Shown in pieces: positions 1 through 7,036 of a stretch of 16,641 nucleotides of DNA. Both the position numbers and the translations under genes were made by a program. Where the stretch lies: NCBI GenBank assembly GCA_021731345.1, contig JAKFXO010000021.1, positions 1 to 16,641 of the forward strand, in the 5' to 3' direction. Under the pieces are notes generated by a model, which saw nothing but the letters and a program-made list of their open reading frames with translations, searched no databases and had not been told where the DNA came from. Position 1 is the stretch's first letter, and each line of letters opens with the position of its first letter. Source of the DNA: Candidatus Peribacterales bacterium. Its GTDB lineage: Bacteria; Patescibacteriota; Gracilibacteria; Peribacterales; Peribacteraceae.

Positions 1-5
1 AAATC

Positions 6-138
6 GTCGCTCTTGAAAATTTCCTGCACATCAATCGCTCGGTCACTAGAAAAGCGCAAACTCGGCCTACGGCCTCAAACATGCGCTTTTCTCACGCTCC
101 CTTCGCGAAGATGTGCGACGGAAATTTTCCAAGGCGAC
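6..138. repeat. Long imperfect inverted repeat (about 53-nt arms)
   Basis: The left arm 6-58 and the right arm 82-138 are reverse complements in blocks. GTCGC (6-10) pairs with GCGAC (134-138). GAAAATTTCC (15-24) pairs with GGAAATTTTC (120-129). GCACATC (26-32) pairs with GATGTGC (110-116). GAAAAGCGCA (49-58) pairs with TGCGCTTTTC (82-91). The loop carries GGCCTACGGCC. Transcribed from either strand it would fold into a long stem. It could be a miniature inverted-repeat element, a dispersed intergenic repeat or a structured RNA; it is not followed by a T-run, so a simple terminator is unlikely. Confidence 0.6.
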
Positions 139-291
139 AGAACGCTGTTTTTCTAGAAATACGACGTGCACAATCCATGATCATTCAAAGACGTAGTCGA
201 AAATTCTTTTCAACCCCACGTCCAGAACCCTATTGGACACCGAAGGGGTGTTTTGAAGGATAACAGGTTAGGACTGGAGGGTAATGGGGGT

Positions 292-334
292 TTGGGGGAT
301 CTAGGGAACCTAGTTAGGTTCCCTGGTCCCCCAA
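292..334. other. Strong stem-loop, function unknown
   Basis: TTGGGGGA (292-299) pairs with TCCCCCAA (327-334), and GGGAACCT (304-311) pairs with AGGTTCCC (316-323), closing on an AGTT loop with a small internal bulge. This gives about 16 base pairs, most of them G-C. There is no T-run on either side, so it is not a standard intrinsic terminator. It could be an RNA structure, a factor-dependent terminator or an RNA-processing site. Confidence 0.6.
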
Positions 335-384
335 GGAAAATCGATAAACTGCGTGTTGAGATCGTCTTTGTCATAACATCGAAA

Positions 385-412
385 TTGACAAGTTTCCTCT
401 ACAGAGGATGAT
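385..412 (+). promoter_or_regulatory. Possible promoter with internal operator-like palindrome for the small gene at 482
   Basis: TTGACA at 385-390 is a perfect -35 hexamer. The best -10 at suitable spacing is weak (GATGAT at 407-412, 16-bp spacer). Between them lies TCCTCT-AC-AGAGGA (395-408), a 6-bp inverted repeat with a 2-bp centre, placed where a repressor would block polymerase. The -35 is clear; the -10 and the operator role are inference. Confidence 0.3.
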
Positions 413-465
413 GTGACTCCTGTCAGATTGTTCTTTGTCACTGCTCGGAGCATATGCCGCCCCTG

Positions 466-478
466 AAAGGAGGTGATT
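466..478 (+). promoter_or_regulatory. Extended Shine-Dalgarno site
   Basis: AAAGGAGGTGATT lies just upstream of ATG 482 and matches the complement of the usual 16S rRNA 3' end over almost its whole length. It settles the start at ATG 482 rather than the GTG at 473, which lies inside the Shine-Dalgarno itself. It is the only strong Shine-Dalgarno found in front of a gene in this window. Confidence 0.85.
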
Positions 479-481
479 CAT

Positions 482-700
482 ATGGTTTTCAGATTGTTGT
501 TTATACCTGTGGGAATCTGCATGATTCCTATGGCAATGTATTTGTTCCTAGCGCTAACGTATTCTGTTCGTCGTCTTTTTCTTCGTGATGAAGAGATTAC
601 GCCGAATACTCTCGTGAGAGCGTGGAGCTTCACAGCGATGTTTGGATTCTCAGCAGCGTTTTGGGCAATACTTCCGCTGCTGTATTACTGCCTTGCGTAG
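482..700 (+). CDS. Small two-helix membrane protein, unknown function
   Basis: This encodes a 72-residue protein with two hydrophobic segments, roughly residues 4-27 and 47-70. A charged, basic and acidic loop (RRLFLRDEEITPNTLVR) separates them. Such a protein should sit in the cytoplasmic membrane as a helical hairpin. The start at ATG 482 is fixed by an almost ideal Shine-Dalgarno at 466-478, and the gene is followed within 25 nt by an intrinsic terminator, so it is a stand-alone transcription unit. I do not recognise a family. The strong ribosome site and tight terminator argue that it is a real, expressed gene rather than a chance frame. It converges on ileS. Confidence 0.75.
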   Translation: MVFRLLFIPVGICMIPMAMYLFLALTYSVRRLFLRDEEITPNTLVRAWSFTAMFGFSAAFWAILPLLYYCLA

Positions 701-722
701 TCATGTAGATCTGACAGGATCG

Positions 723-751
723 CCCGAGCACTGGATGCTCGGGTTTTTTTT
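723..751 (+). terminator. Intrinsic terminator of the small membrane protein gene
   Basis: CCCGAGCA (723-730), loop CTGGA, TGCTCGGG (736-743), then eight T (744-751). It ends the + strand unit. The T-run touches the ileS stop codon (750-752), so the two convergent genes share this boundary. In the - direction there is no T-run after the stem. Confidence 0.9.
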
Positions 752-3700
752 ATGCCTTTTTCTCAATGGCAATCTCAACATTGAGTCCTCCGAGATCAGC
801 GGTTTCAGTTTTGCCTTTGTTCTCGTCCAACACTGCGCGTGTTTCTTCAAGCACGAGCTTACCGTGAGTTTCCATAATCGCATCTGCGCCTTTCAGACTC
901 AGCTTCACCGTGTCTGTAAATTCCATACCCGCGTCTTTGCGCATTTGCTGAATGGCGCGGATGAGCTCACGTGCCTGACCTTCAAGCAAGAGCGCAGGAG
1001 TCATGGTGGTATCAATAGTGACGACGATGCCACCAGCAGCAGCGATGAGTTTTCCTTCCTTACCCTGATAGACGATTTTGGCTTCTTCTTGCGTAAATTC
1101 CTCATCTTTGATGAGGATCTTTCCATCCTTTTCCGTGAATTCACCAGCTTTTCCGGCTTTGATAATCTCCTGAACTTTGCCGCCGAGTCGTGGGCCGACT
1201 TTGCGCGCATCTACCATCACGATGGCAGAGCCGAGTGATGATGCATCCACAACATCGATGATCTGTTTCACATTCAATTCTTCTTCGATGAGTTCCTTCA
1301 CCACTCCGGCGGTATCGGACGGTGGCAACGCGAACGTGACGGATTGCAGCGGCTGACGTACGCCGATCTTCGCTTCACTACGAAGTGAGAGTCCGAGCGT
1401 CACAACTGTGCGTGTGGAGTCCATGAGTGAGATGATCGTTTTGTCGTCAGCTGTCATCTCGGCACTCGCAGGCCAGTCCGTAAAGTGGATGGAGTCATGA
1501 TCTTCACCGACGAGATTCAGATAGATTTCTTCGGTGATGAAAGGACAGAACGGCGCGAGAAGCTGGCTCGTTGCAAGCAAGACCCTAAACAACGTATCAA
1601 GTGCTTCGGCCTGACCATCTTCTTTGCCAGATAATCGACGACGGCTGAGGCGTACGTACCAGTTTGTGAGGTCATCGATAGAGTCCGAAAGATGGCCACA
1701 GGTAGCGGAAAGATCGTATCTCTCCAGTTCTGCTGTCATCTTGTTTACGAGCTCCTGTGTCTTCAGGATCATCCAACGATCCAGCTGATGCTTGGACTGT
1801 GCATTCCTGAGTGAGAAGTCGATACTTGGTTTGAAGTCCGCAGCGTTGGCGTACGTCACAAAGAGTCGATATGCATTCCACAGCGGAAGTAGAACCGAGC
1901 GAACAGTTTCGGCGACGAGTTTTTCCGAGAACCTCAGGTCTTCTCCGCGAACGGCAGGTGAGCTCATGAGCGCAAAGCGCACTGCATCTGCTCCGTGTTT
2001 TTTTACAATCTCCGTGGGTTCTGGGTAGTTCTTCAGGCGCTTACTCATTTTCTTTCCGTCTTCTGCGAGCACGATGCCATTGACCACACAGTTCTTGAAC
2101 GCCGGACAGTCAAAGAGCGACGCAGAGAGAACGGTGAGTGTGTAGAACCATCCGCGAGTTTGATCCAATCCTTCAGCGATGAAGTCAGCCGGAAAACCTG
2201 GAGGCGAGTCGGAGCTTGTCTCAAATGGGAAATGCTCCTGTGCGTACGGCATGGAACCGGATTCAAACCAGCAGTCCAACACTTCCTCGATGCGGCGCAT
2301 CTGTGGCTGGAGCGTGTATTCCATTGCTTCGGCGTTCTTCGGCTCCATCTTCAGCGCTTCCTCATATGACATGCCGCTTGCGATCATCCCGAAAGCACGG
2401 AGGAAACCGGCATGTGCGACGACGAGGACTTTCTTGCCGGCGAATTCGCGGAGAATCCAGTCGTGCGCTCGCTGCACACGCTTCATGAACTGGTCGAACG
2501 ATTCGCCGTTCTCCGGCGTGGTCTTGAGAAGCGCTGTACCCTTCGTTCCTTTTGGTAACTTCAGATCTGCAAGTATGACGTCGATTTCTTTTCCGGACCA
2601 ATCTCCTAGGTCGCGCTCACGAAGCAGTACTGAAGTAGCACCCGGTTCCATGTCGATCTCTTTGCCGATGATATCGGCGGTCTGACGCGCGCGGATAAGA
2701 TCGGATGAAACGAAGATGTCGAACTTTTTGTCCTTGAGCATCTCGCCGGTCTTCTTGGCCTGCGCCTTGCCGGTCTTGTTGAGCTCCATGTTGACGTTGG
2801 ATCCTTGGATGATGCCCATCTTATTCATGTCCGTTTCACCGTGACGGACGAGCGTGAGTTCCACAGTTTCTGCTGCAGACGCTTTGGTCTTTTTGGCTTC
2901 CTTCTGCGAAGCCTGCCACATAATCTCATCAACAGTTTCTTTGTGCAGGTCCATTTGAGCCTTCCTCTCGTGGTCCCAGTAAAACGTCGTCATGCCCGCT
3001 AATTCTGGGTATGGCTGATGGACGATCTTGTGTGGGTCTTCTCCGGTGAAGATGTGCTTCATGTTCATGACGAGATCCGCATGCGTCACGATGGCAACAG
3101 TTTCACCTTTGTGTTTCGCGAGGATCTCATCCAAGAAATCTTGCACACGACGTTCGATGTGCGACCACGTCTCCATTCCCTCAAAGTGATAGATGCTTTC
3201 AATGTGCCCTTTCTCCAATTTGTGCGCGCGTCGTTCGCGGATGAACGTGAGATCATCAAAGTTGATGTGCTTTCCTTCGTACTCACCAAAGCTCACTTCA
3301 CGCAGACGCTCATCGATGAAGATCGGCGCGCCACATTCTTCTGCTACTGCCTGAGCGGTGGAATGCGTGCGCATAAGAGGGGAGCAGTACACTGCGGTGA
3401 TTTTCACATCTTTCGTGGATGCAGAAACCTTCTTTGCAAGAGCTGCAGCCTGCTTCTTTCCGGTTTCTGTCAGTTCGGTGCCCGGTTCTTTTCCTTGGTA
3501 AATTTTCTCCACGTTGCCCCTACTTTCGGCATGTCGTGCAACGATGAGCTTCGTAAATCTCTCAGGTGCTTTGGCCATCAGCTCATCACGCGAGCCGATC
3601 ACTTCCACTTCTCCTGTCACAGTGTTTCTCCAGATTGGAAGTGGCGTTCCCCAGAAACGGTTTCGTGAGATTGCCCAGTCACGCGCACCCTCTAGCCATT

Positions 3701-5090
3701 TTCCAAATCGTCCATCACGCAGGTGACCTGGCACCCACTTCGTCTTTGCGTTTGCGCCGAGCATTTTCGGTTTCACTTTTTCTACCGCAACGAACCATGA
3801 TGATGTTGCGTAGTTCAGAAGCGGCGTGTCACACCTCCAACAGTGCGGGTAGCTGTGGTTGAACGTGTAGCTCTTGAAGTATCGCCCCATCTCTTTGAGC
3901 ACGGCGATGACAGCCTTGTCTGTCGACATTGGATCTTTGCCATCGAACGGCTTAGCGTACAGACCCTTGAGCTGCGTCACTTCAGGCTTAAAACTACCGT
4001 CCGTATTGATGTGGTGCAGAACATCGATACCAAGCTTTTTGCTGATATTAAAGCCATCTTCACCATGTGAGTTGGTGATGTGCACGATGCCCGTACCATC
4101 AAGATCGGTCACCTCGCCGTTCTCATCCATGAGGATTTCAAAACAGCGCTGGCCGTACGTCTGAGGCTTACTTGTTTTCTCCGTCGCCGGAATCACTTTG
4201 TCCACGTACGACGTGAAGAGTGGGACATATTTTTTGCCGACAAGCTCTTTAGCCGTGACAGTTCCGATGATCTCATACTCTTTTGCCTTGAAGACTTCTT
4301 TCACCAATTTCTCCGCGACGATGTACGTGATCTTTTTGCCTTTCTCCTTCACTTTCACATACGGAATGTCAGGACCGACGAGGAGCCACAAGTTTCCAGG
4401 GAGTGACCACGGTGTCGTCGTCCATGCGAGGATCTGCGTGTCTGGTTCATCTACAAGTGGGAACGTGAAGATCACCGACATGTCCGTGCGATCTGCGTAG
4501 CCCTGTGTCACCTCGAAGTTTGAGAGTGGCGTCTGACAACGTGGACAGACGTGCATCGGTTTCCATCCTTCATAGATAAGCCCCTGTGAATGCAGCTGCT
4601 TAAACACCCACCAAATACTTTCCATAAACTCGGGGTCCATGGTGCGGTAGTCATTGTCCATATCTACCCACCGTCCGAGGCGTTCTACGACTTGGCGCCA
4701 CTCACCTGTATGGCGCTGGACAGCTCCACGACACAGTGCATTGAAGTTTGCGATACCGAGTGCCTCGATGTCTTTCTTGGATTTTAGGCCCTTTTCTTTT
4801 TCAATAAGGTTTTCGATCGGGAGTCCGTGACAGTCCCAACCAAAACGGCGCTTCACATATTTTCCACGCATCGTCTGATAACGAGGGATCACGTCTTTGA
4901 TCGTTCCCGCGAGCAAGTGTCCGTAGTGAGGGAGTCCCGTTGCAAATGGAGGTCCGTCGTAAAAACTAAAGACTTCGCCCTTTTCCCGGCGCTTCATGGA
5001 GCGCTTGAAGGTGTCTTCTTCCTGCCAGTACTTCAGAATCCCAGTTTCGAGATCGGGAAGTGATTGATCAGAATCGACAGAGTCGAACAT
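750..5090 (-). CDS. ileS: Isoleucyl-tRNA synthetase with two inserted histidine-phosphatase domains
   Basis: This gene charges tRNA-Ile with isoleucine in the cytoplasm. Counting from ATG 5090, the class I signature HYGH is at residues 55-58 and KMSKR at 1014-1018. The CP1 editing domain (WTTTPWSLPGN) lies between them, and an anticodon-binding region and C-terminal extension follow. The GLPHYGH and KMSKRLKNYPEP style is that of the eukaryote-like IleRS2 type, which is often mupirocin-resistant. The product is 1446 residues against about 1030-1050 for the family. The excess is two phosphatase domains at about residues 512-706 and 742-925, which straddle a native segment (713-726). The core reads cleanly before and after them. 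The frame is open to an ATG at 5192, but homology begins at MFDSVDSDQ, so ATG 5090 is preferred. There is no Shine-Dalgarno; a TATACT box ends 7 nt before the ATG. Confidence 0.96.
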   Translation of the reverse strand: MFDSVDSDQSLPDLETGILKYWQEEDTFKRSMKRREKGEVFSFYDGPPFATGLPHYGHLLAGTIKDVIPRYQTMRGKYVKRRFGWDCHGLPIENLIEKEKGLKSKKDIEALGIANFNALCRGAVQRHTGEWRQVVERLGRWVDMDNDYRTMDPEFMESIWWVFKQLHSQGLIYEGWKPMHVCPRCQTPLSNFEVTQGYADRTDMSVIFTFPLVDEPDTQILAWTTTPWSLPGNLWLLVGPDIPYVKVKEKGKKITYIVAEKLVKEVFKAKEYEIIGTVTAKELVGKKYVPLFTSYVDKVIPATEKTSKPQTYGQRCFEILMDENGEVTDLDGTGIVHITNSHGEDGFNISKKLGIDVLHHINTDGSFKPEVTQLKGLYAKPFDGKDPMSTDKAVIAVLKEMGRYFKSYTFNHSYPHCWRCDTPLLNYATSSWFVAVEKVKPKMLGANAKTKWVPGHLRDGRFGKWLEGARDWAISRNRFWGTPLPIWRNTVTGEVEVIGSRDELMAKAPERFTKLIVARHAESRGNVEKIYQGKEPGTELTETGKKQAAALAKKVSASTKDVKITAVYCSPLMRTHSTAQAVAEECGAPIFIDERLREVSFGEYEGKHINFDDLTFIRERRAHKLEKGHIESIYHFEGMETWSHIERRVQDFLDEILAKHKGETVAIVTHADLVMNMKHIFTGEDPHKIVHQPYPELAGMTTFYWDHERKAQMDLHKETVDEIMWQASQKEAKKTKASAAETVELTLVRHGETDMNKMGIIQGSNVNMELNKTGKAQAKKTGEMLKDKKFDIFVSSDLIRARQTADIIGKEIDMEPGATSVLLRERDLGDWSGKEIDVILADLKLPKGTKGTALLKTTPENGESFDQFMKRVQRAHDWILREFAGKKVLVVAHAGFLRAFGMIASGMSYEEALKMEPKNAEAMEYTLQPQMRRIEEVLDCWFESGSMPYAQEHFPFETSSDSPPGFPADFIAEGLDQTRGWFYTLTVLSASLFDCPAFKNCVVNGIVLAEDGKKMSKRLKNYPEPTEIVKKHGADAVRFALMSSPAVRGEDLRFSEKLVAETVRSVLLPLWNAYRLFVTYANAADFKPSIDFSLRNAQSKHQLDRWMILKTQELVNKMTAELERYDLSATCGHLSDSIDDLTNWYVRLSRRRLSGKEDGQAEALDTLFRVLLATSQLLAPFCPFITEEIYLNLVGEDHDSIHFTDWPASAEMTADDKTIISLMDSTRTVVTLGLSLRSEAKIGVRQPLQSVTFALPPSDTAGVVKELIEEELNVKQIIDVVDASSLGSAIVMVDARKVGPRLGGKVQEIIKAGKAGEFTEKDGKILIKDEEFTQEEAKIVYQGKEGKLIAAAGGIVVTIDTTMTPALLLEGQARELIRAIQQMRKDAGMEFTDTVKLSLKGADAIMETHGKLVLEETRAVLDENKGKTETADLGGLNVEIAIEKKA
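2316..2867 (-). other. Inserted histidine-phosphatase domain 2 within IleRS
   Basis: About 184 residues (IleRS residues about 742-925) forming a second, more canonical phosphoglycerate-mutase-like domain. It has RHGET (R749, H750), SSDLIRARQTA (R800), LRERDLGDWSG (E825) and VVAHAGFLR (H893). It is clearly diverged from domain 1, so this is not a recent tandem duplication. It is followed at once by MRRIEEVLDCWFESGS, the canonical IleRS core. Confidence 0.9.
2973..3557 (-). other. Inserted histidine-phosphatase domain 1 within IleRS
   Basis: About 195 residues of phosphoglycerate-mutase-like sequence (IleRS residues about 512-706). The catalytic set of the family is present: the RHA motif (R519, H520), the SPLMRT arginine (R574), the acid-base glutamate in LREVSFGEYEG (about E598) and the second histidine in VTHADLV (H670). 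All catalytic residues are intact, so it is predicted to be an active phosphatase or mutase. The substrate cannot be read from sequence. Confidence 0.88.
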
Positions 5091-5097
5091 GGCGCAG

Positions 5098-5103
5098 AGT
5101 ATA
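5098..5103 (-). promoter_or_regulatory. Candidate -10 box of ileS, implying a leaderless mRNA
   Basis: TATACT on the - strand sits 7 nt before ATG 5090, which would put the transcript start at or next to the A of the start codon. No good -35 is seen at 16-18 nt. The call rests on the hexamer and on the same spacing at the divergent gene. Confidence 0.35.
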
Positions 5104-5177
5104 GGGAAAATTGCCGTTTCGCGGTACGGTTTCTTCAATGTCTCAGAAGCCCGCTTTACGGAAGTGTGAAACAGGTA

Positions 5178-5206
5178 TTGACTATTTTGCAAAATAGTAT
5201 GACAAT
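5178..5206 (+). promoter_or_regulatory. Promoter of the small gene at 5214, probably leaderless
   Basis: TTGACT (5178-5183), a 17-bp spacer and GACAAT (5201-5206) fit a housekeeping promoter. ATG 5214 begins 7 nt after the -10 box, so the message would start at the start codon. The spacer is filled by the 18-bp palindrome at 5181-5198. Confidence 0.45.
5181..5198. promoter_or_regulatory. 18-bp perfect palindrome, candidate operator
   Basis: ACTATTTTGCAAAATAGT is its own reverse complement over 18 bases. It lies between divergent ileS and the small gene at 5214 and occupies the spacer of the + promoter. A dimeric repressor bound here would block that promoter. It begins 91 bp upstream of the ileS start, so an effect on ileS is possible but less direct. 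Flanking ATTG and CAAT extend the symmetry imperfectly. Confidence 0.55.
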
Positions 5207-5213
5207 ACGGACG

Positions 5214-5429
5214 ATGTCGCTCGCAGAATATCCTTTAGAAGGCTCAGGCAGCAGCTCACATGAGACTGCAGATGTTTCACGCACAGACATGCGTGAGGAC
5301 CCTGTGCTTCGTGAGGCATCCGATGATGCCGCAAAACTCGTTGCGAAGCGCATGCCTCAAGCAACAGTTGCGGAAAAAACGTTGGCAGTTGTTGCCATTC
5401 TTGTGGCACTTTTTCACGGTAGGAAGTAG
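5214..5429 (+). CDS. Small tail-anchored membrane protein, unknown function
   Basis: This 71-residue protein has a polar, acidic, Ser-rich N-terminal half (residues 1-50). A single C-terminal hydrophobic helix follows, about residues 56-67 (TLAVVAILVALF), with a short basic tail HGRK. That layout suggests a tail-anchored protein whose soluble part faces the cytoplasm. ATG 5214 is chosen because it sits 7 nt after a plausible -10 box. ATG 5199 in the same frame (adding MTIRT) is the alternative, but it lies across the end of the palindrome and the -10 region. There is no Shine-Dalgarno. It is divergent from ileS. No family is recognised. Confidence 0.55.
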   Translation: MSLAEYPLEGSGSSSHETADVSRTDMREDPVLREASDDAAKLVAKRMPQATVAEKTLAVVAILVALFHGRK

Positions 5430-5453
5430 AAAAAATATCGATAAAATGATCGA

Positions 5454-5481
5454 TTGATTTACAGAAAGGGTCTTATATACT
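5454..5481 (+). promoter_or_regulatory. Promoter of the 507-residue gene
   Basis: TTGATT (5454-5459), a 16-bp spacer and TATACT (5476-5481). The start would be near 5488, giving a leader of about 24 nt. That leader holds TACCC (5486-5490) and GGGTA (5499-5503), which can pair around a T-rich loop just before ATG 5512. Two ATCGAT palindromes (5437-5442, 5449-5454) lie just upstream of the -35. Confidence 0.5.
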
Positions 5482-5511
5482 TTAGTACCCTCTTTTTTGG
5501 GTATTTAGACT

Positions 5512-7035
5512 ATGAGTTCACAAGACGAATTCCCCAAAGGCCAAGACCCTGATCAGGAAATGCTGATGCGCTACGCGCAGGAAGCGGTTGAACGCGCTAA
5601 CGCTACCAATAATGGACCCATCAACGTGCGTCGTGTTTCGGATCGTATTTTTCAGACAATCCAGACTTCGGAGCGCCAAGCGAAGGCCATTCTTCGAGAT
5701 CAAGAACTGAGACTCAATGTGAAGGTCCATGGCGACCCCCAGAATATCGACGAAGAGGAATATCCGTTTCGTGCAGCAGCAGTCGTCGCGATGACAGCGG
5801 GCGCACACGTTGCTGATGTATGGGAGACGCTATCCGCTGAAGGTCGTGCGTCGTATCTTCGTGAAATGACACGAACTCTCTGTCATCAGGTCATTGTCGC
5901 AGGCTATGAAACGAATACGCTCATGCAGGAACACCCTGTATGGAAACGTGTGATGAGTGAATTTCTTGACGATGCCGCCAACACCGATGATGAAGCTCTC
6001 GATGTTCTACGGGAAGGTTTGCCACCTCAAGTGCTCCAGAGTGAAGGACATTTCTCTGTTGAAAGAGAAGAGGATCACTCGAATCAAATCGGTTCCATTG
6101 TGGGTTCCACTCTCCATCGTCTCCATCGACTCTGTGCCGACGAGCGTCGCACGGTAAAGACGGAAATTGCCGGATGGGAGAGATGGAGAAGTCATCTCGT
6201 GACCCCGGCAGAGCCAGATATTCCTGCGCTTACGAATATCTATAATGATGTACGCATTCCGTACGAATGGTTTGCAGATCTTGCCTCGAGTCAGAGTGAA
6301 ATTCGAGAGGCAGCGCTCGATAAAATTCAGAAGTTCGGAGGATTCATTCATCCCTCAGATCCTGACGAGTTACGTGAGACACTCAAACATGGAGTCATGC
6401 GGATGACGGATGATGGTAATGCGTACTACGGATTGATCACTGATCCAATAATTGTTCAGGAACACTTACAGCGTTTCTGCGGTTTTGATCCCAATAAGCG
6501 TTATGCCACCAAAGATGATTTGCCAAAAAAAGCTCAATACAGTGATCAAAAAGAATGGAATCTTGAATGGAATGCAGATCCTGCATATGCACTGACGATG
6601 TTTCAACTTCCGCACAACGTAGCATTGTCTGTTGAAGTGGCAGTGAAGCGAGATCCGAAACCTACTGCATCATCAAATGGACGTGGACGTCGTAATTCCG
6701 GTATTGCAGCAGCGTTGAAGCACGGAGTGTATACGGATCCTTCTGTGGATCAGGCATGGGTACTTACTCGCCATTTTCAGATTGTGGAAGTCGGTATTCC
6801 AGAAATGGAAAAGAAGAACCAGCTTGTCTCTCGTGCGATCAACGTCGGTAGTGACCAGTTCATTCGTATGCTTGGTGGATGTGAAATCGGTTCTGGGACT
6901 GAGCAGTCCGCTGTGCAAGTTCCAGATCAACTAGGACGTATGCATCCTGTTGATCTGACCGTGCGCTGGATTTACTGCCTTGCTCCGCGAAAGAAGTCCA
7001 TCGAGATGATCGAGCAGCGGGGGCATCGGGCCTAA
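5512..7035 (+). CDS. Hypothetical protein, 507 residues, soluble
   Basis: I do not recognise this protein. It has no signal peptide and no membrane helix, so it should be cytoplasmic. The first 180 residues look largely helical and acidic (for example residues about 10-70, rich in E, R, Q and A). Residues about 240-350 contain IPYEWFADLASSQSEIREAA and DDGNAYYGLITDP. The C-terminal 150 residues look more mixed alpha/beta (VALSVEVAVKRDP, HFQIVEVGIPEM, HPVDLTVRWIYCL), after a short basic low-complexity patch SSNGRGRRNSG near residue 390. No catalytic motif or nucleotide-binding loop is evident. A good promoter precedes it. Its stop codon is one base from the stop of the convergent Rel-like gene. 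Codon use matches its neighbours. Confidence 0.8.
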   Translation: MSSQDEFPKGQDPDQEMLMRYAQEAVERANATNNGPINVRRVSDRIFQTIQTSERQAKAILRDQELRLNVKVHGDPQNIDEEEYPFRAAAVVAMTAGAHVADVWETLSAEGRASYLREMTRTLCHQVIVAGYETNTLMQEHPVWKRVMSEFLDDAANTDDEALDVLREGLPPQVLQSEGHFSVEREEDHSNQIGSIVGSTLHRLHRLCADERRTVKTEIAGWERWRSHLVTPAEPDIPALTNIYNDVRIPYEWFADLASSQSEIREAALDKIQKFGGFIHPSDPDELRETLKHGVMRMTDDGNAYYGLITDPIIVQEHLQRFCGFDPNKRYATKDDLPKKAQYSDQKEWNLEWNADPAYALTMFQLPHNVALSVEVAVKRDPKPTASSNGRGRRNSGIAAALKHGVYTDPSVDQAWVLTRHFQIVEVGIPEMEKKNQLVSRAINVGSDQFIRMLGGCEIGSGTEQSAVQVPDQLGRMHPVDLTVRWIYCLAPRKKSIEMIEQRGHRA

Positions 7036-7036
7036 G

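Larger units (their letters stand above)
1..481. other. Intergenic region rich in inverted repeats, no convincing gene
   Basis: I see no gene I would defend in this stretch. It holds a long imperfect inverted repeat (6-138), an imperfect hairpin around 207-257 (GTCCA at 220-224 against TGGAC at 234-238, ACCCC at 213-217 against GGGGT at 245-249), a strong hairpin at 292-334 and the promoter region of the small gene at 482. A 60-codon + frame at 81-263 starts inside the inverted repeat and has no ribosome site or recognisable protein features. On the - strand a frame beginning with ATG at 82 stays open to position 1, so the tail of the region could belong to a gene outside the window, but 27 codons are too few to judge. 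Confidence 0.6.

Noticed and set aside
81..263. 60-codon open frame on the + strand
   Set aside because: It begins inside the inverted repeat and runs through hairpin DNA, with no Shine-Dalgarno and no protein-like pattern.
642..1238. 198-codon open frame on the + strand
   Set aside because: It is antisense to the C-terminal part of ileS, has no ribosome site, and its composition is that of a shadow frame.
3018..3668. 216-codon open frame on the + strand
   Set aside because: It lies opposite the phosphatase insert of ileS, a continuous well-supported coding frame; no domain is recognisable.
5091..5192. Upstream ATG extending IleRS by 34 residues
   Set aside because: The extra residues have no IleRS similarity, and they would put the -10 box and part of the regulatory region inside the gene.
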